Source: JAYZDF01 sp036337945
Lineage (GTDB): Bacteria > Myxococcota > Kuafuiibacteriia > Kuafuiibacteriales > Kuafuiibacteriaceae
DNA: 16,190 nt
Reading direction: 5' to 3'
NCBI GenBank assembly: GCA_036337945.1
Contig: JAYZDF010000011.1
Span: 1 to 16,190 of the forward strand
Made by a program: the position numbers and the translations under genes
Shown: in pieces, positions 6,469 through 14,458 of the stretch
How the letters are laid out: each line of letters starts with the position of its first letter
Numbering within the stretch: position 1 is the stretch's first letter
The notes under the pieces: generated by a model
Databases searched by the model: none
What the model was told of the DNA's origin: nothing
Seen by the model: the letters and a program-made list of their open reading frames with translations, nothing else

Positions 6469-8223
6469 ATGGGAGCAGCAGGCACCAGCGTTACCGCTTA
6501 CTACACTGGACTCAGCGCAATCGCACCCGAGATCTTACTCGCTCTTGGGATGGTTGCGTTATTGATGTGGGAAGCGTTCGCCAAACAGAACGGACTCGGT
6601 CGGAAAGCAGGATATGCAACGATCGGCTTATTTAGCGCAGCATTGGTGATGGGACTAGTGATGCCTTCCGAGAAGCAGACGCTTTTCTCTGGAATGATCG
6701 TTATCGATCCATTCTTCCAGTTTTTTCGTACGTTTTCTCTTGGAGCGGGGATTCTAGGCGTTACGGTTGCCCTGGCCTCTTCTGAGGTGGAAAGCGACAG
6801 AACCGGAGAGTATTACGCACTGTCGATCGCTTTAGTTATTGGGATGATCTTCATGTCCTGCGCATCAGACCTCCTGATGCTCTATTTGGCCATAGAGCTC
6901 GTGTCCTTGATGTCATACGTGCTCGCTGGATTCCGACCGAAAAACCGGCGAAGTGCAGAAGCTGCACTAAAATACGTCATCTACGGCGGCGCGGCATCTG
7001 GAATCATGCTGGTCGGTTTCTCTATTCTCTTTGGGATCACCGGCACGACTCAGCTTTCATTGATCAATACGAGCATCATGGAACTCACTTCAGCCACAGC
7101 AATAAGCGGACTAAGCGCTGATAGTGCGGCGGCAATTCCAGTAGGACTCACCGCGGGACTCGTGCTTTCCTTCTGCGGATTCGCGTATAAAATTGCGGCC
7201 GCCCCTCTTCATATGTGGAGCCCCGATGTTTACGAAGGTGCCCCAACCCCTTTCACTGCATTTTTATCCACGGGACCGAAAGCAGCTGGTTTTGCGGCGC
7301 TCATCCGGTTTTTCTTCGTAGGATTCGCTAATCCTGAGCACTACGCAACGAACGAACTTCTCGCTGATGTAACTCAGTTGCCCTGGCCACACCTTATCGT
7401 CATCGTATCGATGATAACGATGACGATCGGCAATTTCGCTGCTCTTGGGCAAACGAATGCAAAGCGCTTCTTAGCTTATTCTTCCATCGCCCACGCAGGA
7501 TACTCACTGATCGGTCTGGCTGCATTCAGTAAGTTTGGCGCGAGCAGCGTTCTACTGTACATGGCTTTCTATCTTCTCATGAACATGGGTGCTTTCTACG
7601 TCGTAATTTGGGTGAAAGAGCGAACCGGAACGGAGCTTATTGAAGGATTCAAAGGACTCGGACACAAAGCAGGAGAAGTCGCCGCGACGATGGCCATTTG
7701 CCTGTTTGCCCTAACAGGTCTCCCTCCCCTCGCTGGCTTCGTCGGAAAGTACTACCTGTTCGCGGCAGCTCTAGACCGTGGTCGAGCCTACCCTGCGATT
7801 GAGCAATGCGCGCCTGCGGTAAGAGACACCCTGGGAGCAGCAGACCAAATCGCTTGCTTCTTCAACGAAGGAACGATGTTTTACTGGCTTGCAGTCGTTG
7901 CTGCACTCAACAGTGCCGTATCGCTTTATTACTATGCCCGTATCGTTAGAAAGATGTTTCTTGAGAAGCCGGACACTAAGAGCGAAGTGGATTACACGGT
8001 CAGCGCAAGCGACCGAGCAGTACTTTTACCAATCGGTACTCTTTTGATAGCTGGTGGCATTTTCTGGACGCCAATATGGAACGCAACGGTCCAAGCAGTC
8101 GATTTTCACCGACCGACAATTGCAGAGATTCGCTACGAATCTGCTGAGCAGAAAGACGCCTCAGCCTCCAAGCAAAAAGCCGGAACTAACGACAGTCACG
8201 CTGTTGTCAAAGGATCGAAATAG
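6469..8223 (+). CDS. nuoN: NADH-quinone oxidoreductase subunit N (complex I)
   Basis: This 584-residue polytopic membrane protein is the ND2-like antiporter-type subunit of respiratory complex I, which couples quinone reduction to proton pumping. It has about 14 hydrophobic segments. Family motifs are LYLAIELVSLMSYVLAGF (138-155, with Glu143), ALKYVIYG (166-173, Lys168), AYKIAAAPLHMWSPDVYEG (239-257, Lys241), STGPKAAG (267-274, Lys271), AKRFLAYSSIAHAGY (331-345) and LTGLPPLAGFVGKYYLF (415-431, Lys427). These charged residues match by motif the proton-path residues of NuoN. Compared with typical members there is an extra loop at about 436-469 with Cys447 and Cys463, and a hydrophilic tail from about 550. 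ATG 6469 is the only suitable nearby start, but has no Shine-Dalgarno sequence. No other nuo gene is adjacent, and it is convergent with ihfA. Confidence 0.95.
   Translation: MGAAGTSVTAYYTGLSAIAPEILLALGMVALLMWEAFAKQNGLGRKAGYATIGLFSAALVMGLVMPSEKQTLFSGMIVIDPFFQFFRTFSLGAGILGVTVALASSEVESDRTGEYYALSIALVIGMIFMSCASDLLMLYLAIELVSLMSYVLAGFRPKNRRSAEAALKYVIYGGAASGIMLVGFSILFGITGTTQLSLINTSIMELTSATAISGLSADSAAAIPVGLTAGLVLSFCGFAYKIAAAPLHMWSPDVYEGAPTPFTAFLSTGPKAAGFAALIRFFFVGFANPEHYATNELLADVTQLPWPHLIVIVSMITMTIGNFAALGQTNAKRFLAYSSIAHAGYSLIGLAAFSKFGASSVLLYMAFYLLMNMGAFYVVIWVKERTGTELIEGFKGLGHKAGEVAATMAICLFALTGLPPLAGFVGKYYLFAAALDRGRAYPAIEQCAPAVRDTLGAADQIACFFNEGTMFYWLAVVAALNSAVSLYYYARIVRKMFLEKPDTKSEVDYTVSASDRAVLLPIGTLLIAGGIFWTPIWNATVQAVDFHRPTIAEIRYESAEQKDASASKQKAGTNDSHAVVKGSK
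7396..7427 (+). repeat. Perfect 11-bp inverted repeat inside nuoN
   Basis: ATCGTCATCGT (7396-7406) and its exact reverse complement ACGATGACGAT (7417-7427) flank a 10-base loop. The repeat lies wholly in the coding sequence for a membrane helix rich in Ile, Val, Met and Thr, whose codons partly favour such a pattern. It has no T-run and is not a terminator. Confidence 0.6.
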
Positions 8224-8473
8224 ACACCATTTCCTACCTCAACAGCTCATCTATTTTTATTGTGAGGCTTCACAAGTATTTGTTGAACTCGCTTGGAAAG
8301 CTGACCCTTATAAAGAAAAAGCAAAGTACGACCGACTGAGATAAGGTTCCCACGCCTTTCAAACGTATTGTTCGCTCTAATAAATAATTTAGACACTACA
8401 GCGGAGTGTGTAGCTATAAGTCACTTTTGAAGGGAATGAAGAAAGTCGAGTGAGCGGCCGGAGCCTGAGAGGA
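8224..8473. other. Convergent gap between nuoN and ihfA
   Basis: Both flanking genes end here, so a terminator is expected. I see only weak candidates: an imperfect CTCAACA/TGTGAG pair at about 8238-8265 and the short GCTT-GGA-AAGC hairpin near 8291. Neither is followed by a strong T-run. No gene is supported in this stretch. Confidence 0.4.
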
Positions 8474-8800
8474 CTACTTGTTGAGCGTTTCCTTCAACAC
8501 CTGTGATGGTTTGAAGGTAAGCACGCGCCGGGCCGAGATTTCAATGTCTGTACCGGTTTGGGGATTTCGTCCAACCCTTGCTTTTTTCTCTCTGACTACG
8601 AAATTTCCAAAGCCAGAAATTTTGACCGCCTCGCCGCGAGCCAGTGTCTCTTTGATGGACTCAAATAGTAATTCGATAATGTCCGCAGAGTCTCTGCGAG
8701 ATAAGCCGACTTTACTATAAACTTCCTCAACGAAAGTTGCTTTAGTGAGGGTGTTTCCTGTGACTGAAGAATTGAAATTCGTTGGCGTGCCGTCTGCCAT
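8474..8800 (-). CDS. ihfA: Integration host factor subunit alpha
   Basis: This 108-residue DNA-bending protein of the HU/IHF family would pair with IhfB to fold DNA in transcription, replication and recombination. The core from about residue 17 matches the family: LTKATFVEEVY, then GEAVKISGFGNFVVREKKARVGRNPQTG (56-83) and ISARRVLTFKPSQ (88-100). Pro80 in the RNP arm is the DNA-intercalating proline. IARRV-type C-terminal wording and the pheT neighbourhood favour alpha over beta or HU. The N-terminus carries about 16 extra polar residues compared with the usual length of about 95-100. The ATG is firmly placed by AAGGAG 7 bases upstream, overlapping the stop of merR. It is the last gene of the pheS-pheT-merR-ihfA run. 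Confidence 0.92.
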   Translation of the reverse strand: MADGTPTNFNSSVTGNTLTKATFVEEVYSKVGLSRRDSADIIELLFESIKETLARGEAVKISGFGNFVVREKKARVGRNPQTGTDIEISARRVLTFKPSQVLKETLNK

Positions 8801-8804
8801 ATTA

Positions 8805-9746
8805 TTACTCCTTGATTACCTCTACCATTTCCAAGACGGTTCGTCGCATTTCTGACAGTTTTCGTGCCAGTTCTGCTGTCTTAGAGGCTGAAGGTAGTCC
8901 TAATCCCAATTGATTTCCATCGGTTGCAGAGTTTTTAGCTCCATTTGCAACCGCTGCTATGTGGGCGGTGATTTTGTCGCTTTTCGCGGGCGATTTCGAT
9001 GTTTCCATGCGTGGAACCACGGGTTTTCGTGATCCCATCGCTTTGGCCTTGCGCTCTTGACGTCGTGATTCCTTGATTATCTCTCGAGCGCTCGCAATGG
9101 TGTGGTGATCTTGATAGCGAAGCCGTTTGATGCGCAACAACATCACAACGTCTGCTCGTCGATACATTCTTTGACGAGAACTTGTTTTCGTCGGCTTAAC
9201 CCAGCTGAATTCCGTCTCCCAATAACGCAGGACATACGGCTTAAGACCCGTAATCTTAGAAACCTCGCCGATTTTGAAGAACTGTTTAGACGCAGGGATT
9301 CGTGGATCCTTGACTGTTTCGAAGTCTTCATGCTCGGAAGCGGCCAAGTCATCCGCGCTCATCGTTACAGAACCGCCTTGCGACGTCTTTGATACGATGG
9401 AGGGAGCGATTGACGAAATTGAGGACTCAGCGTGAAAGCTCGCATCTTCGATAACTGAACTTTCAGGCGGTGTTGTGTCTGGGTATCGACTGTCTTCTGC
9501 GTTCGCAGCAATCGCCAGCTCTACAGTGGATTCAGAGCTTGATTCAACCGGTTCTGGGATAGGTAGAATTTCCTGTACCGGCCCTTTTACGGCCGCGGCT
9601 TCCGAAGTACTGCCAGCGTTCATGACGTCTGATTCCGAGCGAATTTCTGCGAATGCTCGGTCAGGATCGAAGCCCGAAAAGTCATCTCCAGCGTTTCCGG
9701 GCTTTCCTTGACGGCTAATTGAATTATTTGAGTGCTCGTTTCCCAC
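8805..9746 (-). CDS. MerR-family transcriptional regulator with long N-terminal extension
   Basis: This 313-residue cytoplasmic protein has a MerR-type winged helix-turn-helix at about 156-226. It shows FFKIGEVSKITGLKPYVLRYWE (156-177), the wing RQRMYRRADVVML (191-203) and RIKRLRYQDHHTIASAREII (205-224). Residues 1-150 are acidic, Ser/Glu-rich and probably disordered. Residues 227-285 are basic and low complexity. The last 30 residues (LARKLSEMRRTVLEMVEVIKE and preceding) form a likely dimerising coiled coil. No cysteine or effector domain typical of metal-sensing MerR proteins is present, so the signal is unknown. The start is GTG (9746-9744), with only a weak AGGC upstream. It lies 66 bases after pheT and 4 bases before ihfA, and is probably co-transcribed with both. 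Confidence 0.85.
   Translation of the reverse strand: MGNEHSNNSISRQGKPGNAGDDFSGFDPDRAFAEIRSESDVMNAGSTSEAAAVKGPVQEILPIPEPVESSSESTVELAIAANAEDSRYPDTTPPESSVIEDASFHAESSISSIAPSIVSKTSQGGSVTMSADDLAASEHEDFETVKDPRIPASKQFFKIGEVSKITGLKPYVLRYWETEFSWVKPTKTSSRQRMYRRADVVMLLRIKRLRYQDHHTIASAREIIKESRRQERKAKAMGSRKPVVPRMETSKSPAKSDKITAHIAAVANGAKNSATDGNQLGLGLPSASKTAELARKLSEMRRTVLEMVEVIKE
8808..8813 (-). promoter_or_regulatory. ihfA: Ribosome binding site of ihfA overlapping the merR stop
   Basis: AAGGAG lies 7 bases before the ihfA ATG. It is formed by the last two codons of the upstream MerR gene, whose TAA is at 8807-8805. This ties the translation of the two genes together. Confidence 0.75.
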
Positions 9747-9812
9747 GCAGGCCTACTGTGCCTCGCCTCAAAGTTACCGTCAAGATTGACAAATTCCGTT
9801 TTTGCCAAATTT

Positions 9813-12296
9813 TTAGTTGCCGCGACGTATTTCCGCTCCAACTTTTGTCTCAAGGGTTTGCTCTAGTACGCCCAAGGCTTGGTCGACGTCGGTGTCAGTC
9901 AAGGTTGTGTCTGCTGAACGATAGGTCATTCGAATCGCGATGCTTCGTTTGCCCTCAGGCAACCCCTTTCCTTCGTAAACATCGAAAAGCTCGACCGATT
10001 CCAGCAAATCCTGCCCTTTCGCCTTACGAGCCGCGCCGATAATGTCAGTCACAGCGACGGCCTTGTCGACAAAGAAAGACAAGTCTCGAGCTACCGAAGG
10101 ATATTTCGGTAATGCCTGGAACTTCGCTACGCTGCCTTTGCGCTGCGAGAGAAAACCGAGGTCGAGTTCCGCCACGAGGACTTCAGGTCCGTCAAGGTCA
10201 AACGCTTTCGCCACGTCGGGATGAATGACACCGAAGAATCCAATCAACTGGCCATCAACGACGAGATCCGTCGCGTACTTGGGGTGCAGTATTTTCGCGT
10301 TCCCCTTTACACAGTCGTAGGCACGAATATCAAAACTCCGCAGGAGAACATCCAGGTGCGCTTTCAAATCAAAAACGTCAGACATTTCTGACCCGGTCGA
10401 CCAGCTCTGGGGGTTCCTCTGACCTCTGAGCAAAACAGATAATCGAAGAGTTTCTTCAGGCAGTCTTCCCCTCCCCTTCGAGGCAGCAGAATCATCGGCA
10501 CCCCACTCAAAAGTACGACCTATTTCAAACAATCGAAGGTCTGTGCGCATTAGGCTTTGATTCAATTTCGCCGACCGCAATTGTGCGGGAAGAAGTGAGG
10601 TACGCATAAATGCGCTTTCTTCACCCAGTGGATTGGTCAATCTCACGGCCGTAGAGTGAGCAACTCCAACCGCATCTAGCTGTTTGGCTGAATTGAAAGC
10701 CAGGGAGATCGTTTCATAATACCCAAGTCCTACCATCGTTTTTCGAGCTTCGGTCGACCAATCTTTTGCTGGTGCATGAGTCCAAACGGTGGTGGGCAAA
10801 GAGGGCATTAATGTGGGGATTTTTTCGTAACCTGAAATTCGAGCCACTTCTTCTATAAGGTCTTCTTCGCGTGCGAGGTCGACTCTCCATGAAGGTGCTT
10901 GAAACAACATTGCGCTGCTTTGTTTCGCATAGGTTCCCAATCGCTCCTGATGCTTGTTAGTCAAGTCGTCGTAAGTCTGAAGTTGAGTGAGCCCTAGCCT
11001 ACTAAGAACGTCCGTAACTTCGTCTCCGTCAACCTCGCGCCCAAGCAGTCGAGCCGCTCTCTCTGGTCGAATATAGGCTTGAACGGGTTCAAACGCTTGT
11101 TCCACAACATCGATCGCTCCTTCGGCCAACTCACCACCGGCCATTTCCAGGACGAGCTGAGCGCAGCGTTCGATCGCGTATTCGAGAGCAAGGGCATCTG
11201 CACCTCGTTCGAATCGATGAGATGCTTCGGTGTGAAGGCCGTGTCGTTTAGAACTACGACGGATTCCGGGGGCATGAAACATCGCTGCTTCGAGCAAAAT
11301 ATCAACCGTTTCTTCGGTCACCTCAGAGTCTGCGCCACCCATAACACCAGCAAGGGCGACGGGAACCTTCGCGTCCGCAATGACCAAGTCATCCTCGCTC
11401 AATGTTCGGTCCACACCGTCCAGAGTGGTCATTTTTTCGCCAGCGCTCGCTGCTCTAACAATGATCTCTGAGCCATTGAGTCGATTTAAATCGAACGCAT
11501 GCAATGGATGTCCCGTCTCAAGCAAAACTAGGTTTGTTGCGTCAACGACATTACTGATCGACCGCTGTCCAACCGCTTGTAAACGTCGAACCACCCATTC
11601 CGGAGAAGGTCCGACCTTTACTCCCTTGAGCACTCGACCGATATAACGAGAACAACGTTCAGGCCATTGGATGGAGATCTTCGCACAATCAGATGCATTG
11701 CCTGTACCGCTGGGGAGCTCCACTGACGGCGCAGGCAACTTGTAGTTGAAAGTTGCTGCCAGTTCTCGAGCAACACCAAGGTGCGATAAAACGTCTGGGC
11801 GATTTGGCGTGACCCCCAATTCGTAAATGATATCGTCTCGGCTCAGTGCCTTTGAAGCTTGAATCCCAGGCTCTACATCTTTCTCCAGAACCATGATTCC
11901 GTCGGACTCTTCGGATAAACCAAGCTCGGCTTCGGAGCAGACCATTCCGCTACTCTGAACTCCGCGAATCTTTCTCGGTTCAATCGTCAGACCAATCGGT
12001 AATGACGCACCGAGCTTAGCAAAGATGATCTTTTGGCCTTTTTCGATATTCGGAGCTCCACAAACAACTTTGTGGGACTCGCTACCGTCAAAAACCGTAG
12101 CCAGTCGAAGGCGGTCGGCGTTCGGATGCGGTTCCAATTCAGTCACCTCAGCGGTGACTACGTTTTCGAGAGCAGAAGCTTGGTATTCAATTTCTTCAAC
12201 TTCAATGCCGACATCAGTCAGCTTTTGCTCTATCTGCTCGGGCGTCTCTGCGAGCTCAGGTAAAAGCTCTTTCAACCAATTCAGTGATGCTTTCAT
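9813..12296 (-). CDS. pheT: Phenylalanyl-tRNA synthetase beta subunit
   Basis: This 827-residue subunit joins PheS in the heterotetramer that charges tRNA-Phe. In order it shows an N-terminal region MKASLNWLKELLPEL, an EMAP/OB tRNA-binding domain (about 45-145, with PHPNADRLRLA and RKIRGVQSSGMVCSE), the B3/B4 editing region (about 210-390, with HRFERGAD near its end), a B5 domain with ERAARLLGREV and SWRVDLAREEDLIEEVARISGYE, a catalytic-like core and a C-terminal FDX-ACB anticodon-binding domain (about 730-827). The length is within the usual range of about 800. The start is the ATG at 12296, one base after the pheS stop, with GGAG (12310-12307) ten bases upstream. A longer in-frame start at 12329 would overlap pheS and add residues foreign to the family. 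Translation is probably coupled to pheS. Confidence 0.96.
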   Translation of the reverse strand: MKASLNWLKELLPELAETPEQIEQKLTDVGIEVEEIEYQASALENVVTAEVTELEPHPNADRLRLATVFDGSESHKVVCGAPNIEKGQKIIFAKLGASLPIGLTIEPRKIRGVQSSGMVCSEAELGLSEESDGIMVLEKDVEPGIQASKALSRDDIIYELGVTPNRPDVLSHLGVARELAATFNYKLPAPSVELPSGTGNASDCAKISIQWPERCSRYIGRVLKGVKVGPSPEWVVRRLQAVGQRSISNVVDATNLVLLETGHPLHAFDLNRLNGSEIIVRAASAGEKMTTLDGVDRTLSEDDLVIADAKVPVALAGVMGGADSEVTEETVDILLEAAMFHAPGIRRSSKRHGLHTEASHRFERGADALALEYAIERCAQLVLEMAGGELAEGAIDVVEQAFEPVQAYIRPERAARLLGREVDGDEVTDVLSRLGLTQLQTYDDLTNKHQERLGTYAKQSSAMLFQAPSWRVDLAREEDLIEEVARISGYEKIPTLMPSLPTTVWTHAPAKDWSTEARKTMVGLGYYETISLAFNSAKQLDAVGVAHSTAVRLTNPLGEESAFMRTSLLPAQLRSAKLNQSLMRTDLRLFEIGRTFEWGADDSAASKGRGRLPEETLRLSVLLRGQRNPQSWSTGSEMSDVFDLKAHLDVLLRSFDIRAYDCVKGNAKILHPKYATDLVVDGQLIGFFGVIHPDVAKAFDLDGPEVLVAELDLGFLSQRKGSVAKFQALPKYPSVARDLSFFVDKAVAVTDIIGAARKAKGQDLLESVELFDVYEGKGLPEGKRSIAIRMTYRSADTTLTDTDVDQALGVLEQTLETKVGAEIRRGN

Positions 12297-12297
12297 T

Positions 12298-13356
12298 TTA
12301 TAATTGCTCCAAAAACCGCATGTCGCCACGGAAGAGATGGGCTAAATCATCGATGGACCACCTGAGCATTGCGACGCGGTCCACACCCAATCCAAAAGCA
12401 AAGCCCGTATATTTTTCAGGATCTATGTTGCAAGCTTCAAGTACCGCTGGGTGAACCATCCCCGCGCCGAGAATTTCCATCCAGCCTGACTGCTTACATA
12501 CGCGGCAGCCGGCTCCGTCGCATACAGCACATTGAATATCCACCTCTGCGCCGGGTTCAACGAATGGAAAGAACGAAGGTCGGAATCTCACTGGACGTTC
12601 TCCGAACAAGACATTGATAAAACTTGTGAGTACGCCCTTTAGATGCGCGAAAGATACTCCCTCATCGACCCAAAGGCCTTCAATTTGATGAAACATAGGG
12701 GAATGAGATGCATCTGAATCACAACGGTAAACTCGGCCGGGGGAAATAATGCGAATCGGTGCGCCCGTTTTTTCCATTGCTCGAATCTGAACGGGTGACG
12801 TGTGCGTGCGAAGAACGAGGTCCTGAATTCCTTTGTCGTCCGGAGGTCGTGCAAAAAATGTGTCTTGCATATCTCTCGCTGGGTGATCGGGAGGAAAATT
12901 GAGAGCCGTGAAATTATACCAATCAAGCTCAACCTCGGGACCTTCGGCGACCTCGAAGCCCATGCGCGCAAAGATATTGGTCAACTCACTCACGATTCGA
13001 TTGATAGGATGAATCGCACCATAGGGCTGAAGATGACGTCCAGGCATCGTGGTATCAACACGATCTCCGTGGAGTTCATCGTGACGTTTTTGGGCCTCGA
13101 GCGCGGCCAGTGCGTCGCTGAGTTTGGCTTCGAGCGCTTCGCGCACTCGATTCGCCTCCTGCCCGGCTTCTCTTCGCTGTTCTGCTGGAAGCTTGCCAAC
13201 GGAGCGGAGCAGCTGCTTAAGCTGACCTTTGGGGCCAAAAAAGCTCGAGCGGATCTTTTGTAGCTCTGCCTCGTCTTTTGAGCCAATCGCCTTGTCGAGC
13301 GCCTCAAGAAATGACGTCCGAACCTCAGCAAGGGCTTCCCACTTGATTTCGTTCAT
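12298..13356 (-). CDS. pheS: Phenylalanyl-tRNA synthetase alpha subunit
   Basis: This 352-residue catalytic subunit activates phenylalanine with ATP and transfers it to tRNA-Phe. Residues 1-100 form the helical coiled-coil arm that contacts tRNA. The class II catalytic domain follows. It has HPINRIVSELTNIFARMGFE (116-135, motif 1), RVYRCDSDASHSPMFHQIEG (208-227, motif 2), SFFPFVEPGAEVDIQC (261-276) and AFGLGVDRVAMLRW (320-333, motif 3). Four cysteines at 276, 279, 284 and 287 (CAVCDGAGCRVC) form the zinc-type knuckle seen in many PheS proteins. The length is normal. The Shine-Dalgarno sequence before ATG 13356 is weak. It lies 40 bases after the arginase-like gene and one base before pheT. 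No pheM-like leader or attenuator could be identified in the short upstream gap. Confidence 0.97.
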   Translation of the reverse strand: MNEIKWEALAEVRTSFLEALDKAIGSKDEAELQKIRSSFFGPKGQLKQLLRSVGKLPAEQRREAGQEANRVREALEAKLSDALAALEAQKRHDELHGDRVDTTMPGRHLQPYGAIHPINRIVSELTNIFARMGFEVAEGPEVELDWYNFTALNFPPDHPARDMQDTFFARPPDDKGIQDLVLRTHTSPVQIRAMEKTGAPIRIISPGRVYRCDSDASHSPMFHQIEGLWVDEGVSFAHLKGVLTSFINVLFGERPVRFRPSFFPFVEPGAEVDIQCAVCDGAGCRVCKQSGWMEILGAGMVHPAVLEACNIDPEKYTGFAFGLGVDRVAMLRWSIDDLAHLFRGDMRFLEQL

Positions 13357-13396
13357 AGTGTAGGCACATGACCGATAAACGCGATCGGCGTCAAGC

Positions 13397-14359
13397 TCAT
13401 CGAGTCACGCGTCGAAGAAATGGCGCGATCGTCTCTATCAATCGCTGCATGGAACTGTGATTCACGTTATCGAGCGCGGGATTCAACCCGCAAATATCAA
13501 GCCCCAATAGTCGATCAACGTGGCGAACGCATTGTTCGAGACTCCTCTTCAGAAACGACCAATCGATTCCATCAGGTACAGAGCGCTCTACTGCCGTCAT
13601 TAGATGCGGATCTAGCCCCGAGGCGTCGATAGACAGCGCAATAGGACCCATTTCGAGATGCCGTGACAACATCGACCGATACGAAGATTCCCCATCAAGC
13701 TCGAGACGCTCCATTCTCCACACTTCAATATTGGCCGAACGTTCATTAGCCAATACCTGAGCGCACTCTGGTCCTCGAACACCGAGTACCGAACATTGTT
13801 TTGCATTCAGGCCCGTGTCTTTCATCGCAGAAGCGATAGCTGACGTCTGTGGAAACATTCGTAGCGCCGCAGACAAAACCATTCGGTCAACATCTCCATC
13901 CCAGGTTCTAGAATCATCCTTTAGGGCCTCAGCGTCGTCAAACGCGGGTTCTCCTGGCCCTGCAAGGTCTAAGTGGGCATCGGCAAGAACCGCAAGCCCT
14001 ACACCACCTTGGACTGGGCCAGCAGCCGCGAGTTGAGCACACATCGCAACTTGGTCACCACCAAGAATGACTGGAAAATTCCCTTCCGCATTCACGTCAG
14101 CTATGACCTCGGCACCGCTGCGAATCGCCGCGGCAATCTCTTCGTCAAATTTTAGAGGAGATTCGGCGACCTCTTCACGAGATGGAATATCGATCGATAC
14201 CATCTCAGGACGAGCAAAACGCACACCTTCCCCTTCCAACATGTCCAGCATGAGGTCAGGAGCCCCACGCGTGCCCTCGCCTTTATATTTACCTCGCTCA
14301 GTTGTCGCGAAGTCGCAGGGAAATAGAACTGGCACGATTCGCATCGCGCGATAATCCAT
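13397..14359 (-). CDS. Arginase/ureohydrolase-fold protein with missing metal ligands
   Basis: This roughly 320-residue protein has the ureohydrolase layout. It opens with RIVPVLFPCDF. The metal-site blocks then appear in the right order: VILGGDQ, VLADAHLDL, ALSIDASGLDP and LGLDICGLNP. Active arginases and agmatinases have GGDHS, DAHxD, SxDxDxxDP and a Glu in the last block. Here the His is Gln, DAHLD is intact, the second Asp of SIDxD is Ser, and the Glu is Gly. Several Mn ligands and catalytic residues are therefore absent, and the protein is likely inactive as a classical guanidino hydrolase or has a changed chemistry. Numbering depends on the start. ATG 14359 is listed, ATG 14344 (MRIVPV) fits the family better, and a TTG at 14365 is also possible. 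None has a good ribosome site. It lies between the synthetase gene and pheS. Confidence 0.78.
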   Translation of the reverse strand: MDYRAMRIVPVLFPCDFATTERGKYKGEGTRGAPDLMLDMLEGEGVRFARPEMVSIDIPSREEVAESPLKFDEEIAAAIRSGAEVIADVNAEGNFPVILGGDQVAMCAQLAAAGPVQGGVGLAVLADAHLDLAGPGEPAFDDAEALKDDSRTWDGDVDRMVLSAALRMFPQTSAIASAMKDTGLNAKQCSVLGVRGPECAQVLANERSANIEVWRMERLELDGESSYRSMLSRHLEMGPIALSIDASGLDPHLMTAVERSVPDGIDWSFLKRSLEQCVRHVDRLLGLDICGLNPALDNVNHSSMQRLIETIAPFLRRVTR

Positions 14360-14458
14360 AGCCAATTCTGAGTGATTGGCAACACTTATTGATAGGTAAG
14401 GCGAAAAAAAGTAAGGAATCCAGCTTCGTAGACCGTCCGCCTGAAGACACTCAGCGAT

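Noticed and set aside
8054..8344. Plus-strand open frame overlapping the end of nuoN
   Set aside because: It is an out-of-frame reading of the nuoN tail continuing into the gap; no ribosome site or recognisable domain.
8392..8412. ACACT/AGTGT hairpin in the nuoN-ihfA gap
   Set aside because: A 5-bp stem without a following T-run is within chance expectation.
12297..12329. Longer in-frame start for pheT
   Set aside because: It would overlap the pheS end and add residues absent from PheT; ATG 12296 has a ribosome site and the family N-terminus.
14366..14458. T-run in the gap between the synthetase and arginase-like genes as a terminator
   Set aside because: The T7 run on the minus strand is not preceded by a stable GC-rich hairpin, so operon continuity is more likely.
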